DNA of 64,000 nucleotides, from the NCBI RefSeq assembly GCF_014199205.1, contig NZ_JACIJD010000008.1:1-64000 (forward strand), written 5' to 3'. The position numbers were made by a program, and so were the translations under genes. Source of the stretch: Muricoccus pecuniae (GTDB taxonomy: Bacteria; Pseudomonadota; Alphaproteobacteria; Acetobacterales; Acetobacteraceae). The notes under the pieces are model-generated. The model saw only the letters and a program-made list of their open reading frames with translations, made no database searches and was not told the DNA's origin. Shown here piece by piece: positions 56,027 to 64,000 of the stretch; position 1 is the first letter of the stretch; each line of letters opens with the position of its first letter.

Positions 56027-57637
56027 TCAGTAGCCCATCGCGCAGCCGTCCTTGCGGGGATCGGAACCGCCGACGAGGATGCCGCGCTCCCGGTCGATGA
56101 GGATCGCCTGGCCACCGCCATGCGGCTTCTTGATCGGCTTCGGCTGGTGGCCGAGCGCCGCCAGCGCGTCCCGCAGCTCGGACGGCAGGCCGTTCTCAAT
56201 CTCCACGTCGCGATGGTCGGCCCCGACGCTGGGGAAGACGCGGGTGAGGTCCAGCGCCTCCTGCACGTCCAGGCCGAACTGGAAGTGGTTCGTCAGGAAC
56301 CAGCTCTGCCCCATCGGCTGGAAATGCCCGCCCATCACGCCGTAGGGCATGATCGCCTTCCCGTCCTTCATCACCATGCCCGGGATGATGGTGTGCATCG
56401 GCCGCTTGCGGGGCGCGATGCAGTTCGGGTGGCCCTCCTGCAGGCGGAAGCCGAAGCCGCGGTTCTGCAGCATCACGCCCGACTTCTCGGCCAGGATGCC
56501 CGAGCCGAAGCCCTCGAAGAGGGAATTGATGAAGGAGCAGGCGTTCCCGTCCTTGTCCACGACGGTGAGATAGACGGTGTCCTTGTGCTTCTGCCAGTCC
56601 ACCTCGCCCGCGGGCGGCAGCTCCACCATCGCCTTCTCGTCGCTGATCATGCCGCGCAGGCCGGCGAGGTAGTCGTCCGAGAGCAGCTTCCCGAGCGGCA
56701 CCTCGACCTGGGAGGGATCGGCGAGGAAGGCGTCGCGGTCGCGGTAGACGAGGCGCGCGGCCTCGAGGTGGCGGTGCATGCGCGTAGCCGTCAGCGGCCC
56801 GCCGGGATCGGGGAAGCCCTCCAGGATGCCGAGCAGCATGAGGACGAGCAGGCCCGAGCCGTTCGGCGGGCACTGGAACACCTCCATGCCGCGCCACTTC
56901 CGGGAGATCGGGTCCACGAAGTTGGCGACCTCGAGCCCCTCCGCGAAGTCTTCCTCAGTGTGCAGCCCGCCGGCGGCGCGCAGGGTCGCCACCATGTCGG
57001 CCGCGATCTCGCCGGTGTAGAAGGCGCGCGCACCGTCGCGGCCGATGGCCCGCAGCGTCCTGCCCAGCTCCGGCTGGGTGAAGCGGTCGCCGAAGGCGAA
57101 GGCCCGGCCGTCCTTGAGGAAGCGCCGCGCGGTCTGCGGCTGCTTCGAGAGCTTGCCGACGCTGTCCTCCCAATCGGCCGACACGCGCGAAGAGACGGCA
57201 AAGCCCTCCTCGGCGTATCGGATCGCGGGCTGGAGGATCTGGTCGAGCCCGATCCTGCCATGCGCCTTGTTCAGCGCCTCCCAGGCCGAGACGGCGCCGG
57301 GCACGGTCACGGAATGGACGGAGGTGTTCTCCATGGCGGTGAGCCCGGCCGCCCGCAGCGCCTCCGGCGTCGCGGCCGCCGGAGCCCGGCCGGAGCCGTT
57401 GATGGCGACCACCCCGCCCGAGGCCGGGGCGTAGAGGCAGAAGCAGTCGCCGCCGATGCCGGTGGATTGCGGCTCCACCACGGCCAGCACGGCCGCCGCG
57501 GCGATGGCGCCGTCGAGCGCGTTGCCGCCGGCGCGCATGATGTCGAGCGCGGCGAGGGTCGCCACGGGCATGGAGGTTGCGGCCATCGCGTTGAGCGCCA
57601 TGGCCGGGCTGCGGCCGGGGAGGTGAAGGTCGCGCAT
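56027..57637 (-). CDS. Gamma-glutamyltransferase family protein
   Basis: A 536-aa Ntn-hydrolase. The autoprocessing/catalytic threonine is T354 in HKDTVYLTVVDKDGNACSFI, preceded by the large-subunit marks NALDGAIAAAAVLAVVEPQSTGIGG-type region (about 38-62) and followed by MPYGVMGGHFQPMGQ. No signal peptide is evident, so it may act in the cytoplasm like the YwrD-type branch. The start MRDLHLPGRSPAMAL is chosen over an ATG 20 codons upstream that lies in unconserved sequence. Its upstream gap carries four hairpin repeats. Confidence 0.92.
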   Translation of the reverse strand: MRDLHLPGRSPAMALNAMAATSMPVATLAALDIMRAGGNALDGAIAAAAVLAVVEPQSTGIGGDCFCLYAPASGGVVAINGSGRAPAAATPEALRAAGLTAMENTSVHSVTVPGAVSAWEALNKAHGRIGLDQILQPAIRYAEEGFAVSSRVSADWEDSVGKLSKQPQTARRFLKDGRAFAFGDRFTQPELGRTLRAIGRDGARAFYTGEIAADMVATLRAAGGLHTEEDFAEGLEVANFVDPISRKWRGMEVFQCPPNGSGLLVLMLLGILEGFPDPGGPLTATRMHRHLEAARLVYRDRDAFLADPSQVEVPLGKLLSDDYLAGLRGMISDEKAMVELPPAGEVDWQKHKDTVYLTVVDKDGNACSFINSLFEGFGSGILAEKSGVMLQNRGFGFRLQEGHPNCIAPRKRPMHTIIPGMVMKDGKAIMPYGVMGGHFQPMGQSWFLTNHFQFGLDVQEALDLTRVFPSVGADHRDVEIENGLPSELRDALAALGHQPKPIKKPHGGGQAILIDRERGILVGGSDPRKDGCAMGY

Positions 57638-57714
57638 TCCTGGATCCGTTCCTCGCTGGGGGTCGGGCGGGGCCGCTTCGGCGGCTCGCCCCCGCAATAC
57701 GCCGCGTGCCGGCG

Positions 57715-57794
57715 GGGCGGAAGCCCGCCCCGGGGGGCGGAAGCCCGCCCCGGGGGGCGAAAGCCCGCTCCGTGGGGACGAAAGCCCGGGCCCG
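57715..57794. repeat. Four tandem 20-bp hairpin-forming repeats
   Basis: Unit GGGCGGAAGCCCGCCCCGGG occurs exactly at 57715-57734 and 57735-57754, and in decayed form at 57755-57774 and 57775-57794. Each intact unit holds a small inverted repeat (GGGCGG with CCGCCC around AAGC). The array fills the gap between the QuiC-type gene stop and the gamma-glutamyltransferase start, where it could end or stabilise the minus-strand transcript. Confidence 0.85.
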
Positions 57795-57797
57795 CTG

Positions 57798-59681
57798 CTA
57801 TCCCCCGCCCGGCATCCAGGGCCGCGCCCGCGCCTGGGCGGCCATCCTCACCCCGGCATTGGCCGCGCCGTAGCCGTCATAGCCGCCGCGCCGCTCGACG
57901 ATCTCGAAGAAGAAGCGGTCCTCGAAGGAGACGGTGTAGGCGTGGATGAACTCCCCGCCCGCGGCATCGCGGTCGTAGAGGAGGTGGTCACGTTCCAGTG
58001 CCTCCAGCACGGGGTCCGCGAGGCCGAAGCGGGCGCCGAGATCCTCGTAGTAGTTGTCGGGGATGCGCAGCACCGGGGCGCCCCGCCCTGCGAGGAAACC
58101 TGCTGCATCGGGGGTGGAGAAGGCGATGTGGTGCACCCCCGCCCCCGCCATGGCGGAGACGAAGCGCCCCGTCGCGGTCTGCCGGCTCTCGGAGACGTTC
58201 AGCGGCATCCGCACCCGCCCCGCCGGGTCCGCCATGGCGCGGCTGCGGACGAGGCCCTGCGGGTCCGGCAGGTCCATGGGCGGATTCGGGTGCAGGCCGA
58301 AGACGGCGCGGTGGAAAAGTACGAATCCGTCCATCTGCCCCTCGGCCAGGGCGTAGGCGATGTGGTCCACCCCCTCCAGCGCGCCCGGGCGGTCATCCCC
58401 GGGAAGGAGGTGGAAGTCGCTCTCCCAGATATTGCGCCCGGCCGCGCCGGGCTCGACGAGGAGGATGAGCGTGCCGTCGGGCGCGCGGACCGCGGGGATG
58501 TGCCGCTCCCCCTCGCCCACCCGCTCCCGCCAGGTGGAGCAGAGCAGTGCCTCCGCCCGGGACATGGCGCGGGCGGCGTCGTCCACGCGCAAGGCGGTGG
58601 CGCAGACGGAGGGGCCGTGCAGCTCGAAATGCCCGGCCGCCGCGCTGTCGGGCTCGGCGTTGAGGACGAGGTTCACCCCGCCCTGGCGCCAGAGCTCCAC
58701 GGCCTTCGACCGGTGCTGCCCCGCCTTGCGGAAGCCGAGGGTGGAGAGAAAGGCGGAGAGGTCCCGCCCGCCCGGCCCGTCCACCGCGAATTCGAGGAAC
58801 TCCACCCCGCCGAGCTCGGGCGCCGGCGGCAAGGGCGCGGCCGGGACGGAGGGCGCGGCGAGGACCGAGTCGAGCCAGATGAGGGAGCGGTGCGCGTCCC
58901 GCGCGATGCGCCGGGCCGGGGCGGCGCGGAAGCCGTCGTTGAACACCTCCAGGGAGAGCGGGCCGCGATAGCCCGCCGCCAGCACCGCCCGCGTGAACTC
59001 CGCCACCGGCAGCTCCCCCTGGCCGGGGAAGTTGCGGAAGTGGCGGGACCAGTTGAGCACGTCCATGGAGAGCCGCGGCGCGTCGGCGAGCTGGACGAAG
59101 AGGATGCGATCCCCCGGCACCTCCTCCGCGAGTCCCTCCAGCGTGTCGCCGAGGGAGAGGGTGTGGAAGCTGTCGAGGATGAGGCCGAGGGCGGGATGGT
59201 CCGCCCGCTTCACGATGTCCCAGGCCTGTCGCCAGCGGTTGACGTGCCGGCCCCAGGCCAGCGCCTCGTAGCCTAGCCGCAGGCCCCGCGCGGCGGCGCG
59301 CTCGGCCATCTCGCGGAGGTCGGCGGCGGCGCGGGCGGGGTCGTCGATCGCCGCCTCCTGCACGTTGCTGCAGACGAGGAGGAGGTCCGTCCCCAGCGCC
59401 TGCATCACGTCGAACTTGCGCTCCGCCCGGTCGAGATTCCGGCGGCGCTGCGGCTCGGGCACCGCCTCGAAGTCGCGGAAGGGCTGGAAGAGGGTGATGG
59501 CGATGCCGAGGTCGGCCGCCATGCTTCGGATGCCCTCGGGCGGGCCGTCATGGGTCAGCAGGTCCGGCTCGAAGATCTCGACGCCCTGGAAGCCGGCGCT
59601 GGCCGCGGCCTCCAGCTTGTCGGGAAGGCTGCCGGAGAGGCAGACGGTGGCGATCGACTTGGGAAGCGGGAGTTCTGGCAT
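57798..59681 (-). CDS. 3-dehydroshikimate dehydratase-like protein (TIM barrel fused to HPPD-like domain)
   Basis: A 627-aa two-part protein. The N-terminal part (about 1-275) is a sugar phosphate isomerase/epimerase-type TIM barrel (SIATVCLSGSLPDKLEAAA, LILDSFHTLSLGD, GPLSLEVFNDGFR). The C-terminal part (about 295-627) is a two-module glyoxalase-fold domain like 4-hydroxyphenylpyruvate dioxygenase (EGVDHIAYAL, GVHHIAFSTPD, FFFEIVERRGGYDGYGAANA). This fusion matches QuiC-type dehydratases that make protocatechuate from dehydroshikimate in quinate/shikimate use. No protocatechuate genes are nearby. The open frame continues upstream antisense to csaA and gpt, which is not coding. Confidence 0.87.
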   Translation of the reverse strand: MPELPLPKSIATVCLSGSLPDKLEAAASAGFQGVEIFEPDLLTHDGPPEGIRSMAADLGIAITLFQPFRDFEAVPEPQRRRNLDRAERKFDVMQALGTDLLLVCSNVQEAAIDDPARAAADLREMAERAAARGLRLGYEALAWGRHVNRWRQAWDIVKRADHPALGLILDSFHTLSLGDTLEGLAEEVPGDRILFVQLADAPRLSMDVLNWSRHFRNFPGQGELPVAEFTRAVLAAGYRGPLSLEVFNDGFRAAPARRIARDAHRSLIWLDSVLAAPSVPAAPLPPAPELGGVEFLEFAVDGPGGRDLSAFLSTLGFRKAGQHRSKAVELWRQGGVNLVLNAEPDSAAAGHFELHGPSVCATALRVDDAARAMSRAEALLCSTWRERVGEGERHIPAVRAPDGTLILLVEPGAAGRNIWESDFHLLPGDDRPGALEGVDHIAYALAEGQMDGFVLFHRAVFGLHPNPPMDLPDPQGLVRSRAMADPAGRVRMPLNVSESRQTATGRFVSAMAGAGVHHIAFSTPDAAGFLAGRGAPVLRIPDNYYEDLGARFGLADPVLEALERDHLLYDRDAAGGEFIHAYTVSFEDRFFFEIVERRGGYDGYGAANAGVRMAAQARARPWMPGGG

Positions 59682-59810
59682 GGGCGGCCCGGATGGTCCG
59701 GGAGAGGCTAGCGCGCCCGGGCCGCCGGGACCACCGGCCAGGCCGCGGCCGGCCCCGCCCTCCGAAGCCCGGCCCTTCCAAGCCCCGGCGGCTTCGGCTA
59801 CCTCCCCGGG

Positions 59811-60170
59811 ATGGAGAGCCCGACGGAACCCGCCCCGCCCGCGACGATCGCCGAGTTCGACCGGATCGACATCCGGGCCGGCACGGTCATCGCGGCCGAG
59901 CCCTTCCCCGAGGCGCGGAAGCCCTCGCTGAAGCTCACGGTCGATTTCGGCGAGGGGATCGGCATCCGCCGCTCCTCCGCCCAGGTCACGGTTCACTACG
60001 CGCCCGAGACGCTGGTGGGGACGCAGGTGATGGGGGTGGTGAACTTCGCCCCCCGCCGGATCGCCGGCTTCCCGAGCGAGGTGCTCGTGCTCGGCGTGCC
60101 CGACGAATCGGGTGCCGTGGTGCTCCTCCGCCCCGAACGCGCCGTCCCCAACGGCGCCCGGATGTTCTGA
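59811..60170 (+). CDS. csaA: CsaA-type tRNA-binding protein
   Basis: A 119-aa stand-alone tRNA-binding (EMAP-like OB-fold) domain. It shows the typical opening [57 protein letters not shown] and [12 protein letters not shown]. CsaA was described as a chaperone aiding protein export in Bacillus and binds tRNA-like folds. It is followed 15 bp later by gpt, so the two probably form an operon. Confidence 0.92.
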   Translation: MESPTEPAPPATIAEFDRIDIRAGTVIAAEPFPEARKPSLKLTVDFGEGIGIRRSSAQVTVHYAPETLVGTQVMGVVNFAPRRIAGFPSEVLVLGVPDESGAVVLLRPERAVPNGARMF

Positions 60171-60185
60171 CAGGATCGCCACCCC

Positions 60186-60683
60186 ATGCAGCCGCGCTAC
60201 TACACCGTCACCTGGGACCAGCTTCACCGGGATGCCAAGGCGCTCGCCTGGCGCCTCGTCGGCAAGGGACCGATCGGGGGCGGCTTCAAGGGCATCGTCG
60301 CGATCACCCGCGGCGGGCTGATCCCCGCCGCCATCGTGGCGCGCGAGCTGGACTGCCGCCTGATCGAGAGCGTCTCCGTCATCACCTATGACGAGGAGAA
60401 GAAGGGCGAGCCGCGCGTGGCCAAGTCGCCGGACGCGGCGGGAGACGGCACGGGCTGGCTCGTCCTGGACGACCTCGTGGATACCGGCACCACGGCCCGT
60501 GTGGTCCGCGCCATGCTGCCAGGCGCGCATTTCGCGACCATCTACGCCAAGCCGGCCGGCCGCCCGCTGGTGGACAGCTTCATCACCGAGGTGAGCCAGG
60601 ACACCTGGATCCTCTTCCCCTGGGACACCGAGCCCCAGTTCGTCGCCCCGATCGCCCGCACGGCGGCCAGCGGCGCGGTTTAA
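60186..60683 (+). CDS. gpt: Xanthine phosphoribosyltransferase
   Basis: A 165-aa purine salvage enzyme of the E. coli Gpt type. Clear correspondence: YTVTWDQLHRDAKALAWRL, GIVAITRGGLIPAAIVAREL, the PRPP loop WLVLDDLVDTGTTARVVRAM, and HFATIYAKPAGRPLVDSFI with QDTWILFPWD at the end. It converts xanthine and guanine to XMP and GMP. Length is close to E. coli Gpt (152 aa). Confidence 0.96.
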   Translation: MQPRYYTVTWDQLHRDAKALAWRLVGKGPIGGGFKGIVAITRGGLIPAAIVARELDCRLIESVSVITYDEEKKGEPRVAKSPDAAGDGTGWLVLDDLVDTGTTARVVRAMLPGAHFATIYAKPAGRPLVDSFITEVSQDTWILFPWDTEPQFVAPIARTAASGAV

Positions 60684-60736
60684 GCGGCGCGGCCTGGCAC
60701 GCGGCGCTGGCGCCGGGCCGCCCAGCGCGGCCAGTA

Positions 60737-60764
60737 TTCCTTCCCGACTCGATCCGGGAAGGAA
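60737..60764 (+). promoter_or_regulatory. 10-bp hairpin covering the doxX-like ribosome binding site
   Basis: Perfect arms TTCCTTCCCG (60737-60746) and CGGGAAGGAA (60755-60764) surround an 8-nt loop. The 3' arm contains GGGAAGGAA, the best Shine-Dalgarno for the ATG at 60772, and the 5' arm is its complement, so the folded RNA would hide the site. It might instead help end the gpt transcript, although no T tract follows. Confidence 0.5.
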
Positions 60765-60771
60765 CCAGGCC

Positions 60772-61200
60772 ATGCCCAGCGCGCCGCGCCCGATCGCCGC
60801 GATCCTGGAGAGCCGTGCCTTCGGCCTCCTGATGCGCGTCGTCCTCACCTTCCCCTACTGGGCGAGCGGCCTGGCGAAGCTGATCGACTTCGCGGGCGCC
60901 CGGGCGGAGATGGGGATGTTCGGCCTCCACCCCACGGCGCCCTTCGCGGTCGCGGTGATCCTCACCCAGCTCATCGGCTCGGCCCTGGTGATCCACGGGC
61001 GGCATGCCTGGCTCGGGGCCGGGGCGCTGGGGGTGTTCACGCTGCTCACCATCCCCCTCGTCCACACCTTCTGGGCCTTGCAGGGGCCGGAGGGAATCAA
61101 GGCTTTCCACACCGCCGTCGAGCATGTCGGCATGTGTGGCGGCCTCGCCCTCGCGGCGATTCAGGCGCAACTCGCGCGGCTCGCCCCTCCGCGCCGCTGA
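60772..61200 (+). CDS. DoxX family membrane protein
   Basis: A 142-aa integral membrane protein with about four hydrophobic segments (FGLLMRVVLTFPYWASGLAK, FAVAVILTQLIGSALVI, LGAGALGVFTLLTIPLVHTF, GGLALAAIQAQL). The LLMRVVLTFPYWASGLAKLI stretch is typical of DoxX/DoxD-like proteins, whose roles are mostly unknown (redox or thiosulfate links in a few). The start ATG follows a hairpin-covered GGGAAGGAA. It converges on the CNNM gene with 12 bp between stops. Confidence 0.82.
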   Translation: MPSAPRPIAAILESRAFGLLMRVVLTFPYWASGLAKLIDFAGARAEMGMFGLHPTAPFAVAVILTQLIGSALVIHGRHAWLGAGALGVFTLLTIPLVHTFWALQGPEGIKAFHTAVEHVGMCGGLALAAIQAQLARLAPPRR

Positions 61201-61212
61201 GGGGCGGGGCCG

Positions 61213-62517
61213 TCAGACGGGAACGGTCTCGTCCTTCGCGGCGAGAACCTTGTCCACGCGCCGCCCGTCCATGTCGATGATCTCGAAGCGCCAGCCGCCG
61301 AAGACGATCCGGTCGCCCTCCTTCGGCACGCGCCGCAGCAGGGCGAGCATCAGCCCGGCGACCGTGTGATAGCTGCCGGGCTGCGGCAGGACGGGCAGGT
61401 CCAGCCTCGCGCGCAGCTCGTCGCTCGGCATCATGCCGTCCAGCAGCAGGCTGCCGTCGTGCCGCTCCACCGCCGGGCCGCTCTCCGCCGGCACGGCGGG
61501 GGCGCCGAGCTCGCCCACGATCGCCTCCAGCAGGTCGGAGGCGGTGACCACCCCCTCGAAGGAGCCGTACTCGTCCATCACCAGGGCGAGGCCGAGCGGG
61601 TCCTGGCGGATCCGCTCCAGCGCGTCGAGGGCGGAGAGGTTGTCGGGCAGGACCATGGGCCGGCGCAGCACGCCGGCCACCGACATGGGCTGGCCCGAGA
61701 GCACCTGGTCCAGCAGGTCCTTCGCCGCGGCCACGCCGACCACGTTGTCCACCCGGCCATCGGCCACGATGAAGCGGTTGACCGTCTCCCCCCGCAGCTT
61801 CTCGGCCACCTCGTCCGGCGTCGCGTTGCGGTCGAGCCAGGCGATCTCTGTCCGCGGCGTCATCAGCGCGCGGACAGGCTTGTCGGCGAGGCGGAGCACG
61901 CGCTCGATCATGTGCCGCTCCTCCGTCTCCAGCGCCCCGGCCTCGGCGCCTTCCGCCACCACCGCCTTGACCTCCTCTTCCGTCACGGACTGCTCGACCG
62001 TCGTGTTCGCCCCGAGGAGGCGCAGCACCAGGGCCGAGGAGCTGGAGAGGAGCCAGACCACCGGGGCGGAGATGCGCGAGAGGGCGAGCATCGGCCGGGC
62101 CACGAGGGTCGCCAGGCGCTCCGGGTCGCGCAGGGCGAGCTGCTTAGGCACCAGCTCCCCCAGGATGAGGGAGAGATAGGTGATGAGCACGACGACGACG
62201 AAGAGCGCCGCCTCTGTGCCGTAGGGCGCGACGCCGGGGATCGAATCGAGCACCGGGCCGAGGGTGGCCGAGAGCCGCGCGCCGCCGAAGGTTCCGGCCA
62301 CCACCCCGACGAGGGTGATGCCGACCTGCACGGTGGGCAGGAAGCGCTGGGGGTCGTCGGCCAGGGCAAGCGCCGCCCTCGCCCCGACCGAGCCGCCGCG
62401 CTCCAGCGCCGTGAGCCTCGCCCGGCGGGAGGAGACGATCGCCAGTTCGCTCATGGCGAAGACGCCGTTCAGCAGCACCAGCAGGATGAGGATGCCGATC
62501 TCCAGGAGCACGGACAT
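61213..62517 (-). CDS. Hemolysin family protein (CNNM/CorC, CBS-containing transporter)
   Basis: A 434-aa membrane protein. The N-terminal CNNM domain (about 1-190) has about four transmembrane segments (VLLEIGILILLVLLNGVFAM, ALFVVVVLITYLSLILGELV with the PKQLAL motif). Two CBS domains follow (about 210-335, VRALMTPRTEIAWLDRNATP; MVLPDNLSALDALERIR and LALVMDEYGSFEGVVTASDL), then a C-terminal CorC_HlyC domain (about 350-430). Relatives export Mg or Co ions. The start MSVLLEIGI is used; the longer frame upstream is unconserved. Confidence 0.93.
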   Translation of the reverse strand: MSVLLEIGILILLVLLNGVFAMSELAIVSSRRARLTALERGGSVGARAALALADDPQRFLPTVQVGITLVGVVAGTFGGARLSATLGPVLDSIPGVAPYGTEAALFVVVVLITYLSLILGELVPKQLALRDPERLATLVARPMLALSRISAPVVWLLSSSSALVLRLLGANTTVEQSVTEEEVKAVVAEGAEAGALETEERHMIERVLRLADKPVRALMTPRTEIAWLDRNATPDEVAEKLRGETVNRFIVADGRVDNVVGVAAAKDLLDQVLSGQPMSVAGVLRRPMVLPDNLSALDALERIRQDPLGLALVMDEYGSFEGVVTASDLLEAIVGELGAPAVPAESGPAVERHDGSLLLDGMMPSDELRARLDLPVLPQPGSYHTVAGLMLALLRRVPKEGDRIVFGGWRFEIIDMDGRRVDKVLAAKDETVPV

Positions 62518-62765
62518 GGTCGGGGCGGGGTTCCTTCTCGCCGGGCCCTCGGGCCCATGGGGGAGGCGCAGCATAGCGCCGGGGCGGCCAGGGCCGAAGC
62601 CGCGAGGAGGGGTCGTTCCATGCTGCGCCGCAATCTTGCCCAGATTGGGCCGGAAGCGCGCCTCAGCCAGGGGTACTGATGAGGGTGAGCGCAGAGGGCG
62701 CCCAGCATGCCGGACCGGATCGGCCGGACGGCGGGTGGGAGCCTTGCGCCGGAGCCCTTCACGCG

Positions 62766-64000
62766 ATGAACGCGCACGCCGCACCGCGCCCCTCCCGCAA
62801 CCCGGAGACCCTCTCCACCCCCGTTCGCCGCGGCGTGTTTGCCCGCCAGGGCACGACGCTGGCGGTGCTCGCCCTCGTCGCCCTGACCCATCTGGGCGCC
62901 TGGTGGGCGCTCAACCGCCCCGCGCCGGTGCCGGACTTCCGCGGCCAGGTGAACGGCCTCGCCTTCGCCCCCTATCAGCGTGGGCAGAGCGCCGAGGGGA
63001 ATGACTGGCCCACCCCCGAGCAGATCGAGGGCGACCTTCGCCGGATCGCGCCCATCACGCGCCACATCCGCACCTATGCGGCCCATGGCGGGATCGAGCG
63101 CATCCCCGAGATCGCCTGGAACACGGGACTCGACCTGAAGGTGACGCTCGGCTCCTGGCTGGACCGGCGGCTGGACCGGAACGCGGCCGAGATCCGCCGC
63201 CTCGTCCAGGTCGCGCGCGAGAGCCGGAACGTCGAGCGCGTGCTGGTGGGCAACGAGGCCGTGCTGCGCGGCGACGTGACCCCCGCGCAGATGGTCGGCT
63301 ACATCGAGCAGGTGCGCCGCCAGGTGCGCCAGCCCGTCTCCACCGCCGAGCCCTGGCACGTCTGGATGGACCATCCCGAGCTCGGCCGGGCGGTTGACTA
63401 CATCACCATCCACCTCCTCCCCTACTGGGAGGGCCTGCCGATCGACGACGCGCTGCGCTTCATCATGGAGAAGTACGACGCCGTGCAGGCGCGCTTCCCC
63501 GGCAAGCGGATCGTGATCGGCGAGGTGGGCTGGCCGTCCGACGGCGTGGCGCAGGGCGCCGCCCGCGCCAGCCGCGTGAACCAGGCGCTGTTCATGCGCA
63601 GCTTCTTCAACATCGCCGAGCAGCGCGGCCTCGAATACTTCGTGATGGAGGCCTTCGACCAGCCGTGGAAGACCTCCTTCGAGGGCCGCGCAGCCGGCCA
63701 CTGGGGCATGTACGACCTCGACCGCCAGCCCAAGTGGTCGCTCACCGGCCCCGTGCAGGAGACGCCGGCCTGGCTCTCCTGGGCGCTGGGCGCGAGCCTC
63801 TTCGCCTCGCTCGCGAGCTTCTTCTTCCTCTCCCGCCGCCCCGACATCCGCTGGCCCGGCAAGCTGATGCTCGCCACCCTGTCCCAGGGCTTCGTGGCGC
63901 TGGGCACGGGCGTGCTGCTCGCGATGAGCGAGACCTATATGTCCAACACGGCGGGCGTCGTCTGGTCGCTGCTGGTGGCGGGGCAGGCGCTGCTCCTCGC
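62766..64000 (+). CDS. GH17 beta-glucan-active membrane protein, N-terminal part (NdvB-like), runs off the window
   Basis: 411 codons are visible with no stop. A cytoplasmic tail and a membrane segment (about 30-48) precede a glycoside hydrolase family 17 domain (about 60-320) with the acid E164 in VLVGNEAV and the nucleophile E253 in IGEVGWPSDG. After that come more membrane segments (from about 335, ETPAWLSWALGASLFASLAS; LMLATLSQGFVALGTGVLLA). In proteobacteria this layout usually continues into a GT2 synthase domain, as in NdvB-type cyclic beta-1,3 glucan enzymes, with GH17 acting as a transglycosylase. The GT2 part would lie beyond base 64000 and is unseen. Confidence 0.85.
   Translation, partial: MNAHAAPRPSRNPETLSTPVRRGVFARQGTTLAVLALVALTHLGAWWALNRPAPVPDFRGQVNGLAFAPYQRGQSAEGNDWPTPEQIEGDLRRIAPITRHIRTYAAHGGIERIPEIAWNTGLDLKVTLGSWLDRRLDRNAAEIRRLVQVARESRNVERVLVGNEAVLRGDVTPAQMVGYIEQVRRQVRQPVSTAEPWHVWMDHPELGRAVDYITIHLLPYWEGLPIDDALRFIMEKYDAVQARFPGKRIVIGEVGWPSDGVAQGAARASRVNQALFMRSFFNIAEQRGLEYFVMEAFDQPWKTSFEGRAAGHWGMYDLDRQPKWSLTGPVQETPAWLSWALGASLFASLASFFFLSRRPDIRWPGKLMLATLSQGFVALGTGVLLAMSETYMSNTAGVVWSLLVAGQALLL

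Noticed and set aside
57715-57794. Possible CRISPR array
   Set aside because: The repeats are directly adjacent with no unique spacers and no cas genes are present.
59682-60848. Upstream extension of the QuiC-type frame on the minus strand
   Set aside because: This part is antisense to csaA and gpt, which are clear plus-strand genes, and it precedes the conserved N-terminus.

Overview
The window is very GC-rich and reads as chromosome of an alphaproteobacterium. The best fit is Acetobacteraceae (Roseomonas-like). Grounds: the 16S fragment at the left edge; the gene orders rodZ-ispG-hisS-prfA-prmC-DUF4167 and pcm-tolC-popZ-valS; DUF1178 next to a glutaredoxin; and a cellulose operon with a fused bcsAB plus bcsD, as in acetic acid bacteria. 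Genus is inference. I see no phage, transposase, plasmid or CRISPR genes.

Layout, left to right. 1-556: the 5' end of a 16S rRNA gene (minus strand), its leader, and a strong rrn promoter starting only a few bases after the clpB stop. 557-3148: clpB. 3327-7556: a plus-strand block (MOSC protein, GT4 glycosyltransferase, glycogen-debranching-type glucosidase). 7596-16448: a long minus-strand housekeeping run (lysC, nitronate monooxygenase, rodZ, ispG, a 59-aa protein, hisS, prfA, prmC, DUF4167). 16553-19893: ubiG, DUF1178, grxC, comF and a methyltransferase. 19898-31040: the cellulose operon, transcribed bcsZ, a BcsO/BcsR-like proline-rich gene, bcsQ, a bcsAB fusion, bcsC, bcsD, with most genes overlapping or nearly abutting.

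31221-38806: an ABC-F ATPase, a pdxA-pdxJ-2OG dioxygenase operon, ilvD, a secreted histidine phosphatase and a small exonuclease. 38912-44748: pcm, tolC, popZ, valS and a small membrane protein, all minus. 44882-45308: tRNA-Cys, tRNA-Asn and a clear intrinsic terminator. 45424-47252: phnM and a 2H-phosphoesterase-like phosphonate gene without C-P lyase genes. 47324-53384: a TPP enzyme and an RND efflux pair. 53543-54485: a stand-alone RAM-domain protein and two overlapping small lipoproteins. 54493-59681: amidase, gamma-glutamyltransferase and a QuiC-type dehydroshikimate dehydratase. 59811-62517: csaA, gpt, doxX-like and a CNNM/CorC transporter. 62766-64000: the start of a GH17 membrane protein that runs off the right edge.

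The window has two surface-polysaccharide foci: the complete cellulose operon and the truncated GH17 beta-glucan gene. The most unusual features are the hybrid make-up of the cellulose operon, the rrn promoter built into the end of clpB, a hairpin covering the doxX ribosome binding site, and a tandem array of hairpin repeats upstream of ggt. No gene cluster here stands out as a wholly unknown system.
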